This document shows, one piece after another, positions 6,253 to 13,158 of a DNA stretch of 13,158 nt. Each line of letters begins with the position of its first letter. Position 1 is the stretch's first letter. The stretch is taken from contig CANPWX010000013.1 in NCBI GenBank assembly GCA_947585065.1, positions 1 to 13,158 on the forward strand, read 5' to 3'. Source of the stretch: an uncultured Bacilli bacterium. GTDB lineage: Bacteria > Bacillota_I > Bacilli_A > RF39 > UBA660. The notes under the pieces were generated by a model. It did not search any database. It had not been told where the DNA came from and was given only the letters and a program-made list of their open reading frames with translations. The position numbers and the translations under genes are program-made.

Positions 6253-6903
6253 TTGACAACAGAAGATTTAATACAAGATAATTTACCTTTCATTAAACAT
6301 ATTGCTTCAAATTTTTATAATGCCTCTTTTGAGGATTTAATTCAAGCAGGTATTTTAGGAGTATTAAAAGCCTATAAGAATTACCGAAAAGATGGGGCTA
6401 TTAAGTTTTCTACTTATGCTTATGATTATATTTTTGGAGAAATGTATGATTACACGATGAAAACAAGAGAAATAAAAGTAAGTAAAGAATTATTAAGATT
6501 AGCTAAGAAAATTGAGATTGCAAAAAACACCCTTGCTTTAAAAATCGGAAGAGTTCCAACGTACGGGGAAATTGGCGAATTTTTAAATTTATCAATGTTC
6601 CAAATTATGGAAGCTATGAGTATCAAAAAAGAAACAATCAGTTTAGATAACAACACAGAAGAAGCAAGAGATTTATATGAAACAATCCCTTGTAAAGAAA
6701 AAATTTCTCTTGATGAGAGACTTACTTTACAAAGTGGTATTGAACATCTTCCTGATGCGGAACAAAAAATTATTGAGTATCGTTATTTTGAAGATCTTTC
6801 TCAAATGGAAACGGCCAAACGTTTAGGAATGACTCAAGTAATGGTATCTCGTTATGAAAACAAAAGTTTGAAGCGATTAAAAGAATTTTATGAAGTGAAC
6901 TAG
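6253..6903 (+). CDS. sigF: RNA polymerase sigma factor, SigF/SigG sporulation family
   Basis: A 216-residue sigma-70-family protein of the SigF/SigB/SigG type. Region 2 spans about 5-70 ('FEDLIQAGILGVLKAY', 'KFSTYAYDYIFGEM'). Region 3 starts with 'KVSKEL' and has 'GRVPTYGEIGEFLNLS' (99-114). Region 4 has the recognition helix-turn-helix 'LSQMETAKRLGMTQVMVSRYE' (182-202, paraphrasing the family 'QSEVAERLGISQVQVSR'). The STAS gene upstream points to SigF rather than SigG. It is about 40 residues shorter than Bacillus SigF, missing the N-terminal extension. The start codon is TTG at 6253, placed 8 nt after a perfect AGGAGG (6239-6244) that overlaps the spoIIAA stop; no in-frame ATG lies close by. 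A TTG start may hold its level down. The downstream hairpin closes the unit. Confidence 0.82.
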   Translation: MTTEDLIQDNLPFIKHIASNFYNASFEDLIQAGILGVLKAYKNYRKDGAIKFSTYAYDYIFGEMYDYTMKTREIKVSKELLRLAKKIEIAKNTLALKIGRVPTYGEIGEFLNLSMFQIMEAMSIKKETISLDNNTEEARDLYETIPCKEKISLDERLTLQSGIEHLPDAEQKIIEYRYFEDLSQMETAKRLGMTQVMVSRYENKSLKRLKEFYEVN

Positions 6904-6928
6904 AAAGTGTAACAGCTTTCTTTTTTTT
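6902..6928 (+). terminator. Intrinsic terminator after sigF
   Basis: AGAAAG (6902-6907) pairs with CTTTCT (6916-6921), with a T-G wobble extending the stem inward, and it is followed by a run of eight T. The stem is short and AT-rich but the T tract and position directly after the sigF stop are right. Confidence 0.6.
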
Positions 6929-6957
6929 GCAAATAAGTTTCTAATTCATGATATAAT
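6927..6957 (+). promoter_or_regulatory. Extended -10 promoter for the racemase-ligase-asnB unit
   Basis: TGATATAAT (6949-6957) is a perfect extended -10 (TGnTATAAT). The best -35 is TTGCAA (6927-6932), giving a 19-nt spacer, which is long; the TG extension would compensate. Transcription would start about 6964, leaving a short leader with AGGTGA before ATG 6981. Confidence 0.6.
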
Positions 6958-6980
6958 GATAGAAAGGTTAGGTGAAGCAA

Positions 6981-8159
6981 ATGATACGTAGAACCTATGC
7001 AGTAATAGATGGGGATACTTTAGAAAATAATGTAAAAGAAATTAAAAGGAAATATCCAAATTATGAATACTATATTGGTGTTGTAAAAAATAATGGATAT
7101 CATCATGGCATAAAAAGTGTGTTGGATTTGATTCGAGGAGGAATAAATTATTTAGCAGTATCCTCTTTAGAAGAAGCTTTAGAAATTAGAAATTATCAAA
7201 GAGATATTCCTATTTTGTGTTTAGAGCCTATTTCGATAGAAGCGATAGATGATGTATTAAATAACAATATAACGATTACTATTGAATCTTTGGAATATTT
7301 AAACCAGCTTTTAAAATTATCTTATTATACCGATTTAAAAATTCATTTAAAAGTAGATTCGGGAATGCATCGTTTAGGATTTACTGATTCTAAGTCTTTT
7401 GAAGAAGCAGTAAAAGAAATTCAAAATCATCCCAATATGATACTAGAAGGAGTATATAGTCATTTTGCAACTTCTGGAATTATGGATCCGTATTGGGATA
7501 GTCAAGTAGAAAAATTTTTAGAAATTACGAAAGGTATAAATTTAAAAAGTATACCTATTGTTCATTTTGGACGAAGTATTACACTTGTAGAACATCCCAA
7601 ATTAGATTTTTGTAATGGAGTTCGTTTAGGGATCATTCTCTATGGATTTTCAAATTCGATAAAAGATGGTAAGGGCGTTCGAAGTAAATTAAGAATATTA
7701 AAAAGGAATTATTTGCAAAAAAAATATGGATGTAGTACTACTACACTGGAAAATGATTTAAAGGTTAGTCCAGCATTCTCTTTATATAGTGAAATACTAA
7801 GTATAAGAAAAGTTACGAAAGATGATGTAGTGGGGTATAATACCTATAAAATAAAAGAAGATGGTTATATTTACACGATTCCTATTGGGTATGCGGATGG
7901 GGTGACAAAAGCCTTTGGAGATGTTGTAATAGAAAGCGAGCGTTATCCGATAGTAAGTGATTGTATGGATATGATTATGGTTTTCGGAAACAAAAAATTT
8001 TCGGTAGGAACTACAGTAGAGATTTTTGGAAAAGAAAAATCCATAAAAGAAGTTTGTAAAAGTACCAATCAAAATGCTTATCATTTATTAAATCAAATTC
8101 AAAATCGGGTAATAAGAATTCATAAAACAGGAAAAAATAAAGAAGAAATAATCTATTAG
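6981..8159 (+). CDS. PLP-dependent amino-acid racemase of the alanine racemase fold
   Basis: A 392-residue fold-type III PLP enzyme. The PLP lysine is Lys36 in 'GVVKNNGYHHG' (family 'VVKANAYGHG'), with Tyr40 kept. Other family landmarks are 'KVDSGMHRLGF' (124-134), 'EGVYSHFATS' (156-165), the phosphate-side 'HFGRS' (195-199), Arg215 in 'VRLGIILYG' (expected to contact the PLP pyridine), a candidate second catalytic Tyr286 in 'VVGYNTY', 'IPIGYADGVTKAFG' (300-313) and Met329-Asp330. About 25 extra residues lie between 'LYG' and the Tyr286 region. Several normally invariant positions are changed (KNNGYHH; HFGRS for the usual H-x-NSA), so the substrate may not be alanine. The start at ATG 6981 follows AGGTGA; an in-frame GTG at 6972 overlaps that site and was rejected. 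The next gene, a D-amino-acid ligase type, suggests it supplies a D-amino acid for the cell wall. Confidence 0.85.
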   Translation: MIRRTYAVIDGDTLENNVKEIKRKYPNYEYYIGVVKNNGYHHGIKSVLDLIRGGINYLAVSSLEEALEIRNYQRDIPILCLEPISIEAIDDVLNNNITITIESLEYLNQLLKLSYYTDLKIHLKVDSGMHRLGFTDSKSFEEAVKEIQNHPNMILEGVYSHFATSGIMDPYWDSQVEKFLEITKGINLKSIPIVHFGRSITLVEHPKLDFCNGVRLGIILYGFSNSIKDGKGVRSKLRILKRNYLQKKYGCSTTTLENDLKVSPAFSLYSEILSIRKVTKDDVVGYNTYKIKEDGYIYTIPIGYADGVTKAFGDVVIESERYPIVSDCMDMIMVFGNKKFSVGTTVEIFGKEKSIKEVCKSTNQNAYHLLNQIQNRVIRIHKTGKNKEEIIY

Positions 8160-8169
8160 GAGGACTATA

Positions 8170-9381
8170 ATGGAACTAGAAATACTAATATTAGGAAGTG
8201 ATGCAAATGCCTATTATATGGCAAGATGTGCCTATGAATATACTCATAAAAAAGCTCATTTAATCGCGAAAAGTCCACTTGCTTTTACAAAGTTTTCAAA
8301 TATTTTAACAATCGAATATCATGAAAATTTATGGGAAGAAGAAAAATTCTTAGAAATAGTCAATCAATATTTAGAAAAGAAAAAAGATGAAAAAGTAGTG
8401 ATTGTTAGTACCAATGAAACATACTCTATGTTTTTAGCAAGACAAAAAGATAAAATTTTAAAAAATGGAATTTTCTTTCAGCAAGAAGAAAAACGCCTAC
8501 TTAGTTTAACCAATAAAGAAGTTTTCTATAAGACTTATAAAAAAGATTTACCTTTTCCAGAAACCTATTATTTTGATGTGAATAAAAATTCAGTTCTACC
8601 TACTTTTCAATATCCCATGATTTTAAAACCAGCGAATGTTGTGGAATATAATCATGTATCTTTTGTAGGAAAGAAAAAAATATATAAAATTCATTCGGAA
8701 GAAGAATTAAAAAATGTGATTGAATGTATTAAAAAATCTGGTTATCAGGATCGATTGATTTTACAAGAATTTATTTCAGGAGATGATTCTCATTTATTTG
8801 ATTCTGTAGTGTATGTCGATCGATTAGGAAAAGTAAAATTACTTAGTTTTGCTCAGATAGGGCTTCAAGAACATACCAAGAGCATGGTTGGAAATGCTGC
8901 TGTTTTAATCAATGGTTTTTCCAGTTTTTCTGTAGATCAGGAAAAAATAAAAAATACGATTTTAAAATTTATGGAAAATAAAATTAAAATGAATGGTTTT
9001 TATGAATTTGATTTAAAATATTCCGAAGAAAGACAAGAATTTGTCGTATTAGAAATTAATGCGAGACAAGGAAGAAGTAGTTATTATCTAGCAGCTTTAA
9101 ATGCAAATTTAATTGAAGTTATGGTAAATGATTTAGTAAAGAAAAAAGAACTATTTTTCCAAGATTTAAAAGAGATTTGTTTATTATCTTTTGTACCAAA
9201 AAGTATTGTGAAAAAATATGTGAAAAATGAAGAATTTAAAAAGATGGCTTTAAAGCTTTGGAAAAATAGAGTGAGTCCAATGGAATGTAAAATGGACAAA
9301 AATATCAAACGCTTTTTCTTAATCAAAAGAAGACTATGGGCTTATCGAAAAGAATATCAAAATAGTGATTGGGAGGAATAA
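8170..9381 (+). CDS. ATP-grasp ligase resembling peptidoglycan D-aspartate ligase (Asl)
   Basis: A 403-residue cytoplasmic ATP-grasp protein. It resembles Enterococcus faecium D-aspartate ligase, which joins the beta-carboxyl of D-Asp to the lysine side chain of the UDP-MurNAc-pentapeptide precursor. Shared landmarks are N-terminal 'LGSDANAYYMAR' (8-19), 'ILKPANVVEYNHVSFVGKKK' (151-170, an ATP-binding strand and loop), 'LQEFISGDDS' (198-207), 'GNAAVLINGF' (241-250), 'FYEFDLKY' (277-284), and the metal/ATP motif 'LEINARQGRSS' (294-304). There is no signal peptide. The basic C-terminal tail (about 330-403) is divergent. Strong AGGAGG overlaps the racemase stop. The flanking racemase and amidotransferase fit a D-Asp/D-Asn cross-bridge pathway. 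The attached amino acid cannot be read from sequence; D-Asp is the best guess. Generic ATP-grasp carboxylate-amine ligase is the fallback. Confidence 0.8.
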   Translation: MELEILILGSDANAYYMARCAYEYTHKKAHLIAKSPLAFTKFSNILTIEYHENLWEEEKFLEIVNQYLEKKKDEKVVIVSTNETYSMFLARQKDKILKNGIFFQQEEKRLLSLTNKEVFYKTYKKDLPFPETYYFDVNKNSVLPTFQYPMILKPANVVEYNHVSFVGKKKIYKIHSEEELKNVIECIKKSGYQDRLILQEFISGDDSHLFDSVVYVDRLGKVKLLSFAQIGLQEHTKSMVGNAAVLINGFSSFSVDQEKIKNTILKFMENKIKMNGFYEFDLKYSEERQEFVVLEINARQGRSSYYLAALNANLIEVMVNDLVKKKELFFQDLKEICLLSFVPKSIVKKYVKNEEFKKMALKLWKNRVSPMECKMDKNIKRFFLIKRRLWAYRKEYQNSDWEE

Positions 9382-9383
9382 AT

Positions 9384-11222
9384 ATGTGTGGAATTGTTGG
9401 CTTTGCAGACTCCAGAAGCAAAGAAGAAAAATTAAAAATTATTAAGAAAATGGCTGATCAAATCATTCATCGTGGACCTGATGGAGAAGGGTATTATGCG
9501 GATCATTTTGTCGTCCTTGGACATAGAAGGCTATCCATTATTGATATCGCGGGAGGAAGTCAACCCATTTTTAATGAAGATAAAACAATGGCTATTATTT
9601 TTAATGGAGAAATTTATAATTATCAAGAATTAAAAGAGGAACTCATAAAAGAGGGGTATGTGTTTCAAACAAAAACGGATACGGAAGTTTTACTCCATGG
9701 ATACGAATATTGGAAAGATGAATTATTTTCCAAACTTCGTGGAATGTTTGCTTTCGTTATTTACGATAAAAAGAATGAAGAAATTATCGGGGCAAGAGAT
9801 CATTTTGGAATGAAACCATTTTATTACTATAAAAAAGAGGATGTATTTCTATTTGCATCGGAAATTAAAGCAATGCTAGAACATCCGCTTTTTGAAAAAG
9901 AAATCAATACAGATGCCTTAAAGATGTATTTAATTTTTCAATATTCTGTAAAAGAAGAAACATTTTTTAAAAATGTTTATAAACTAAAACCAGGACATTT
10001 TTTTCATTATAAAGATGGGGAACTGAAAGTGAAGTCTTATTTTACATTAGATTATCAAAAAAAGACAAAGAAAACTTATCAAAAGATGAAACAGGAACTT
10101 CGAAGTGTATTAGAAGATTCTATTTATTATCACCAAACCACAAGTGATGTCGAAGTAGGAGCTTATTTATCCGGAGGAGTAGATTCTTCTTATGTTGTGA
10201 GTGTGGCAAGACCGGATAAAACATTTTCCGTAGGATTTTCTTATGATGGATTTGATGAAACGGAATATGCAAGTGATTTATCGAAAATGTTAAAAATTAA
10301 GAATTATCGTGAAAAAATTAAACCAGATGATTTTTTTGATGCCTTACCAAAAATTGAATGGCATACGGATGAGCCGCATGCCAATCTTTCCACGGTTCCC
10401 TTGTATTTTTTAAGTAAACTCACTTCGAAATATGTGAAAGTCGTATTATCGGGAGAGGGATCCGATGAGATGTTTGCAGGGTATAATGAATATAACGATC
10501 CAATCTTACTTCGTATGTATTTATGTGTTCCTTTATGTATTCGAAAATGTATTAGAAATTTAGTAAAAAATATGCCACATTTTCCAGGAAGAAACACTCT
10601 TGTAAAATACGGACTACCTTTTAATGAACGTTATATAGGCCATGGAACATTTATGGAAGAGTGGGAAGCAAATAAAATTTTAGCAGATCATTTAAAAAAT
10701 GAAGAGACAATCGCAGATGTACTAGAACCTGTTTATTCCAAAGTAAAAAACGAAAGTGAATTAACTAAGAAAATGTTTATTGATTTTCATTTTTGGCTTC
10801 CGCAAGATATTTTACTAAAAGCAGATAAAATGAGTATGGCTCACTCGATTGAACTAAGGACACCTCTAATGGATCGAGATGTATTTAAGTACGCGAGAAC
10901 AATACCGAATAAATATTTATTAAAGAAAAAAGAAACCAAATATTTATTCCGAGATATTTCGAAAGATTTTATACCAGAAGAATGGTCAAAAAGAAAAAAA
11001 TGTGGATTTCCTGTTCCTTTTTCGAAATGGATTCGCGAAGAAAAATTTTATCAAAAAGTAAAGGAGTCTTTTCAAAAAGACTATGTGAAAGAATTTTTTG
11101 ATCAAGACTACATATTAAGTCTATTAGAAAAACATTATCAAAACAAAGAAAATAATGGCCGTAAAATATACAATATTTATTGCTTTTTAGTATGGTATCA
11201 GGTTTATTTTACAAATGCTTAG
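9384..11222 (+). CDS. asnB: Glutamine-dependent asparagine synthetase family protein (AsnB/AsnH type)
   Basis: A 612-residue protein with an N-terminal class II glutaminase domain and a C-terminal ATP-pyrophosphatase synthetase domain. The start is fixed by biochemistry: after Met removal the nucleophile must be Cys2 in 'MCGIVGF', so ATG 9384 is right and an in-frame TTG at 9369 is not. Visible motifs are 'HRGPDGEG' (29-36), 'LGHRRLSIID' (45-54), 'NGEIYNY' (74-80), 'TDTEV' (98-102), the PP-loop 'LSGGVDSS' (262-269) and 'SGEGSDEMFAGY' (356-367). Both active sites look intact. It begins 2 nt after the ligase stop, with GGGAGGA inside that gene. The plain reading is L-asparagine from L-aspartate. 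The context favours the AsnH-like role known in lactococci and lactobacilli, where such proteins amidate the D-Asp of the peptidoglycan cross-bridge. Function choice is inference. Confidence 0.92.
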   Translation: MCGIVGFADSRSKEEKLKIIKKMADQIIHRGPDGEGYYADHFVVLGHRRLSIIDIAGGSQPIFNEDKTMAIIFNGEIYNYQELKEELIKEGYVFQTKTDTEVLLHGYEYWKDELFSKLRGMFAFVIYDKKNEEIIGARDHFGMKPFYYYKKEDVFLFASEIKAMLEHPLFEKEINTDALKMYLIFQYSVKEETFFKNVYKLKPGHFFHYKDGELKVKSYFTLDYQKKTKKTYQKMKQELRSVLEDSIYYHQTTSDVEVGAYLSGGVDSSYVVSVARPDKTFSVGFSYDGFDETEYASDLSKMLKIKNYREKIKPDDFFDALPKIEWHTDEPHANLSTVPLYFLSKLTSKYVKVVLSGEGSDEMFAGYNEYNDPILLRMYLCVPLCIRKCIRNLVKNMPHFPGRNTLVKYGLPFNERYIGHGTFMEEWEANKILADHLKNEETIADVLEPVYSKVKNESELTKKMFIDFHFWLPQDILLKADKMSMAHSIELRTPLMDRDVFKYARTIPNKYLLKKKETKYLFRDISKDFIPEEWSKRKKCGFPVPFSKWIREEKFYQKVKESFQKDYVKEFFDQDYILSLLEKHYQNKENNGRKIYNIYCFLVWYQVYFTNA

Positions 11223-11236
11223 ATTTATGATAAAAT
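11208..11236 (+). promoter_or_regulatory. Promoter for the large downstream ORF, inside the end of asnB
   Basis: TTTACA (11208-11213), a 17-nt spacer and TAAAAT (11231-11236) with an upstream TG (extended -10, TGATAAAAT). Transcription would start near 11243-11244. This lies within the hairpin at the asnB terminator, so only the right arm is transcribed from this promoter. Confidence 0.6.
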
Positions 11237-11268
11237 AAAGCTCACTTGGAATGGGGGCTTTATTTTAT
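11230..11268 (+). terminator. Intrinsic terminator of the racemase-ligase-asnB unit
   Basis: A 14-bp stem pairs 11230-11243 with 11255-11268 (one T-G wobble) around an 11-nt loop. The GC-rich pairs sit at the top and a T-rich right arm (CTTTATTTTA) acts as the tail. The ATG of the next ORF (11267-11269) lies at the base of the right arm. Confidence 0.65.
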
Positions 11269-13158
11269 GACTTTAAGTTGGGAAGAATATCAAAAAAATG
11301 TTCCAAAAGAAACTTTAGATTTCACAAAATATTTATTAAGTTATTGGAATAATGTAGTATCGAAAGATGTTTATTTAAAGAATAATTTTTTTAAAAAAGA
11401 TACTGTACGCTTTTTAGTAACCGTTTATGCTGCGTATCAAAGTACTATGGATATTAAAAAAATTCTTTTAGATGCTGGCTTTGATGGAACATTTCATGCA
11501 AATATTGTACTTCGAAAGAATAAAAATTTAGCTCCAGATAATTATTCAAAATATCTTGACTGTATTCTTCCTTGTAAATCTATCATAGAATATGAGCAAC
11601 TTATTCCAGAAGATTTCGTTCTTTATTATTTAAAAAATGCAATTCAAGGGGAAATAGACAAGTTAGAACTCCGAACAATAATGCATTTAGATACAAATGA
11701 TTTGATGAATAAAATAACAGAGTTAAGAGATACCAAGAAAAAAATGTATCGGGAACAACTAGAAAAAAAGATTTTTGAAAATTGTTCTTATTCCGTTATT
11801 TCCTATTTCAAAACGGCATCTCAAATCAAAAGATATTGCGATGGTCACAAAATCTCTATGCAAAGTCCTTTAGCCTTATTTATGGCTCTGTATTTTTATC
11901 ACGGAACAGAACAAGAAGTGATTTTAAATATTTTAACAAATAAAGGAATAGGGTATGCTGAAATGATAAAATCATTTGGAAAAGAATATATCTATTATGA
12001 AGACTATTCTTATGATATTTATCAAATTGAACATGATTTTAGTTCTTATTTAGAAAATAAGGAAAATTTGTCTATTCCTAAAATTGTGGAGAAATTGGCT
12101 AATCTTACTTTTAAAGGATGTGCAGATATCATTTACTTTTTAAAAAAACATGGATTGGAAATAGAAGATTTTAAAAATTTTACGGAAATGTATGAAGAAG
12201 AAAAAATAATATCTCAAGAAAATTGTTGGCAGGAAATCTCTTTTTCCTTACAAAATGATGTGAAAGAACTTTTAGAAAATGCGACAAAAATTTATCTTTA
12301 TTTAGCAGATAAAATAGAGAAAGAACAAACAAAGTATTTAAAATCGAAAGATGATGCAGATACTTTAGCTTTGTTTTTAGCAAGTTTTTCTTATCCAACG
12401 GCATTAAATCAGTTTTTTGAAAGTCACGGAGTAACTTGCGATGATATTTGTAATCTATTAAATATTCCAGTCGAAAAAGATAAGATGATGGAAACTTCAT
12501 TGAAAGAAAAGACTTTAGTACGTCGTTTTTTAAGATTTTTAATCAGGGGAGAAAATAAGGGAAAAGATATCGATAAAATCACTGTATTTGATGTTGTTCA
12601 AAATTTGGTGAATCGTAAGTTTAATAAAAGTTTTGTGATGGAATCTTTATTCTATGAACTTGGTGATGGAACTCGTCCTTTTGAAGAAAAATATGTGGAA
12701 TATGTTAGAAATATAAAATTACAAGAAGAACAAGAACTTCGAAATAAATTATTTTCTAATATGGATTCAGAGATGGTTACTTTTTGGGAAGACGTAAGTC
12801 GTTGTTATGATTATTTTATGAAAGACAATCGCCTTAACAAACACGGAAGAAAATTTTATTCTATCATTTATGCTGGAATCAATGTTTCCTCTTTAAAAGA
12901 TTTTTGGGAGTGGAGTGCAAATGGTTTACTATGTAATTCTGAAGCTTTGGCTAAGGTATTAAAAGATGAGAATATGGTGGTATCAGTATGCCAAAACGAT
13001 GTTGATTTAAATCTTTTGGAAAGTGATTTTGGAGAATATTTTAAACAAAAATTAGGACTTATTGATATTTTAGATCAAGCTGTTACGGAAGAAATGAAAT
13101 TGAGTCCTTATGGTATTACTATATTTGAGCCAAGGTTCAATCTAATAAAATCTTTTCG
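11267..13158 (+). CDS. Large helical repeat protein of unknown function (3' end cut by window)
   Basis: An uninterrupted frame of 630 codons that runs off the right edge. I do not recognise it. It is charged, leucine/lysine/glutamate-rich and predicted soluble, with no signal peptide or membrane segment. About five segments share a loose pattern, a hydrophobic helix followed by a helix ending in a glycine turn: around 45-75 ('RFLVTVYAAY ... ILLDAGF'), 200-236 ('LALFMALYFYHG ... ILTNKGI'), 364-398 ('DTLALFLASFSY ... FFESHGV'), 438-470, and 527-566. Segments two and three faintly recall Clp N-terminal repeats, so an AAA+ domain could follow beyond the window; this is a weak guess. The start ATG 11267 is chosen for its promoter and a GGGGG (11253-11257) that can pair with the anti-Shine-Dalgarno; the next in-frame ATG is codon 61. 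Cysteines are scattered, with no metal motif. Confidence 0.7.
   Translation, partial: MTLSWEEYQKNVPKETLDFTKYLLSYWNNVVSKDVYLKNNFFKKDTVRFLVTVYAAYQSTMDIKKILLDAGFDGTFHANIVLRKNKNLAPDNYSKYLDCILPCKSIIEYEQLIPEDFVLYYLKNAIQGEIDKLELRTIMHLDTNDLMNKITELRDTKKKMYREQLEKKIFENCSYSVISYFKTASQIKRYCDGHKISMQSPLALFMALYFYHGTEQEVILNILTNKGIGYAEMIKSFGKEYIYYEDYSYDIYQIEHDFSSYLENKENLSIPKIVEKLANLTFKGCADIIYFLKKHGLEIEDFKNFTEMYEEEKIISQENCWQEISFSLQNDVKELLENATKIYLYLADKIEKEQTKYLKSKDDADTLALFLASFSYPTALNQFFESHGVTCDDICNLLNIPVEKDKMMETSLKEKTLVRRFLRFLIRGENKGKDIDKITVFDVVQNLVNRKFNKSFVMESLFYELGDGTRPFEEKYVEYVRNIKLQEEQELRNKLFSNMDSEMVTFWEDVSRCYDYFMKDNRLNKHGRKFYSIIYAGINVSSLKDFWEWSANGLLCNSEALAKVLKDENMVVSVCQNDVDLNLLESDFGEYFKQKLGLIDILDQAVTEEMKLSPYGITIFEPRFNLIKSF

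Noticed and set aside
9369..9383. TTG start for asnB
   Set aside because: The class II glutaminase needs Cys as the second residue, which fixes the start at ATG 9384.
12180..12500. Reverse-strand reading frame of about 106 codons, and similar antisense frames elsewhere
   Set aside because: These lie fully inside convincing + strand genes, have Phe/Asn/Lys-rich low-complexity translations typical of antisense AT-rich DNA, and lack ribosome binding sites.
1..13158. Mycoplasma-type genetic code, CRISPR arrays, tRNA or rRNA genes, insertion sequences
   Set aside because: TGA is used as a stop and no in-frame TGA occurs in the genes; I saw no regularly spaced direct repeats, cloverleaf sequences, transposase motifs or flanking inverted repeats.

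Overview
The window is a strongly AT-rich, densely coded stretch with every gene on the + strand. It looks like a low-GC Firmicute of the Bacilli / Erysipelotrichia / RF39 type. The reasons are the base composition, the conserved Bacillus-like run yqfC-yqfD-ybeY-era-yqzL-recO, relict sporulation genes, and a surface-protein C-terminal domain that I associate with uncultured gut Bacilli. TGA is used as a normal stop (yqfC and yqzL end in TGA), so this is the standard bacterial code and not the Mycoplasma code. No stretch longer than about 80 bases lies outside a gene.

Region 1 (1-1563) is the 3' part of a secreted or surface protein with Ig-like repeats and a C-terminal 'ELWRIIG ... VNEWSQADL' domain. 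Region 2 (1628-5861) is a housekeeping and sporulation run: yqfC, yqfD, a VanZ-family membrane protein, ybeY, era, a tiny yqzL and recO. Most junctions are ATGA overlaps or a ribosome binding site embedded in the upstream stop, so translation is probably coupled. Compared with Bacillus, phoH, yqfF, dgkA and cdd are absent and a VanZ protein sits in the gap.

Region 3 (5879-6928) is the most unusual part: a spoIIAA-like STAS gene followed 13 nt later by a SigF-family sigma factor. There is no spoIIAB between them, and the STAS protein has lost the phospho-acceptor serine. A perfect Spo0A-type box (TGTCGAA) lies at a sensible activator distance upstream of a candidate promoter. This suggests a rewired or simplified version of the forespore sigma switch.

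Region 4 (6927-11268) is a self-contained transcription unit with its own extended -10 promoter and terminator. It encodes an alanine-racemase-fold enzyme, an ATP-grasp ligase closely resembling D-aspartate ligase (Asl), and an AsnB/AsnH-type glutamine amidotransferase. Together they read as a cassette that makes a D-amino acid, attaches it to a peptidoglycan precursor and amidates it (a D-Asp/D-Asn cross-bridge).

Region 5 (11208 to the right edge) starts with a promoter superimposed on the asnB terminator. It drives a large helical protein of unknown function, cut by the window edge at 630 residues, with about five degenerate repeats that faintly recall Clp-N domains.
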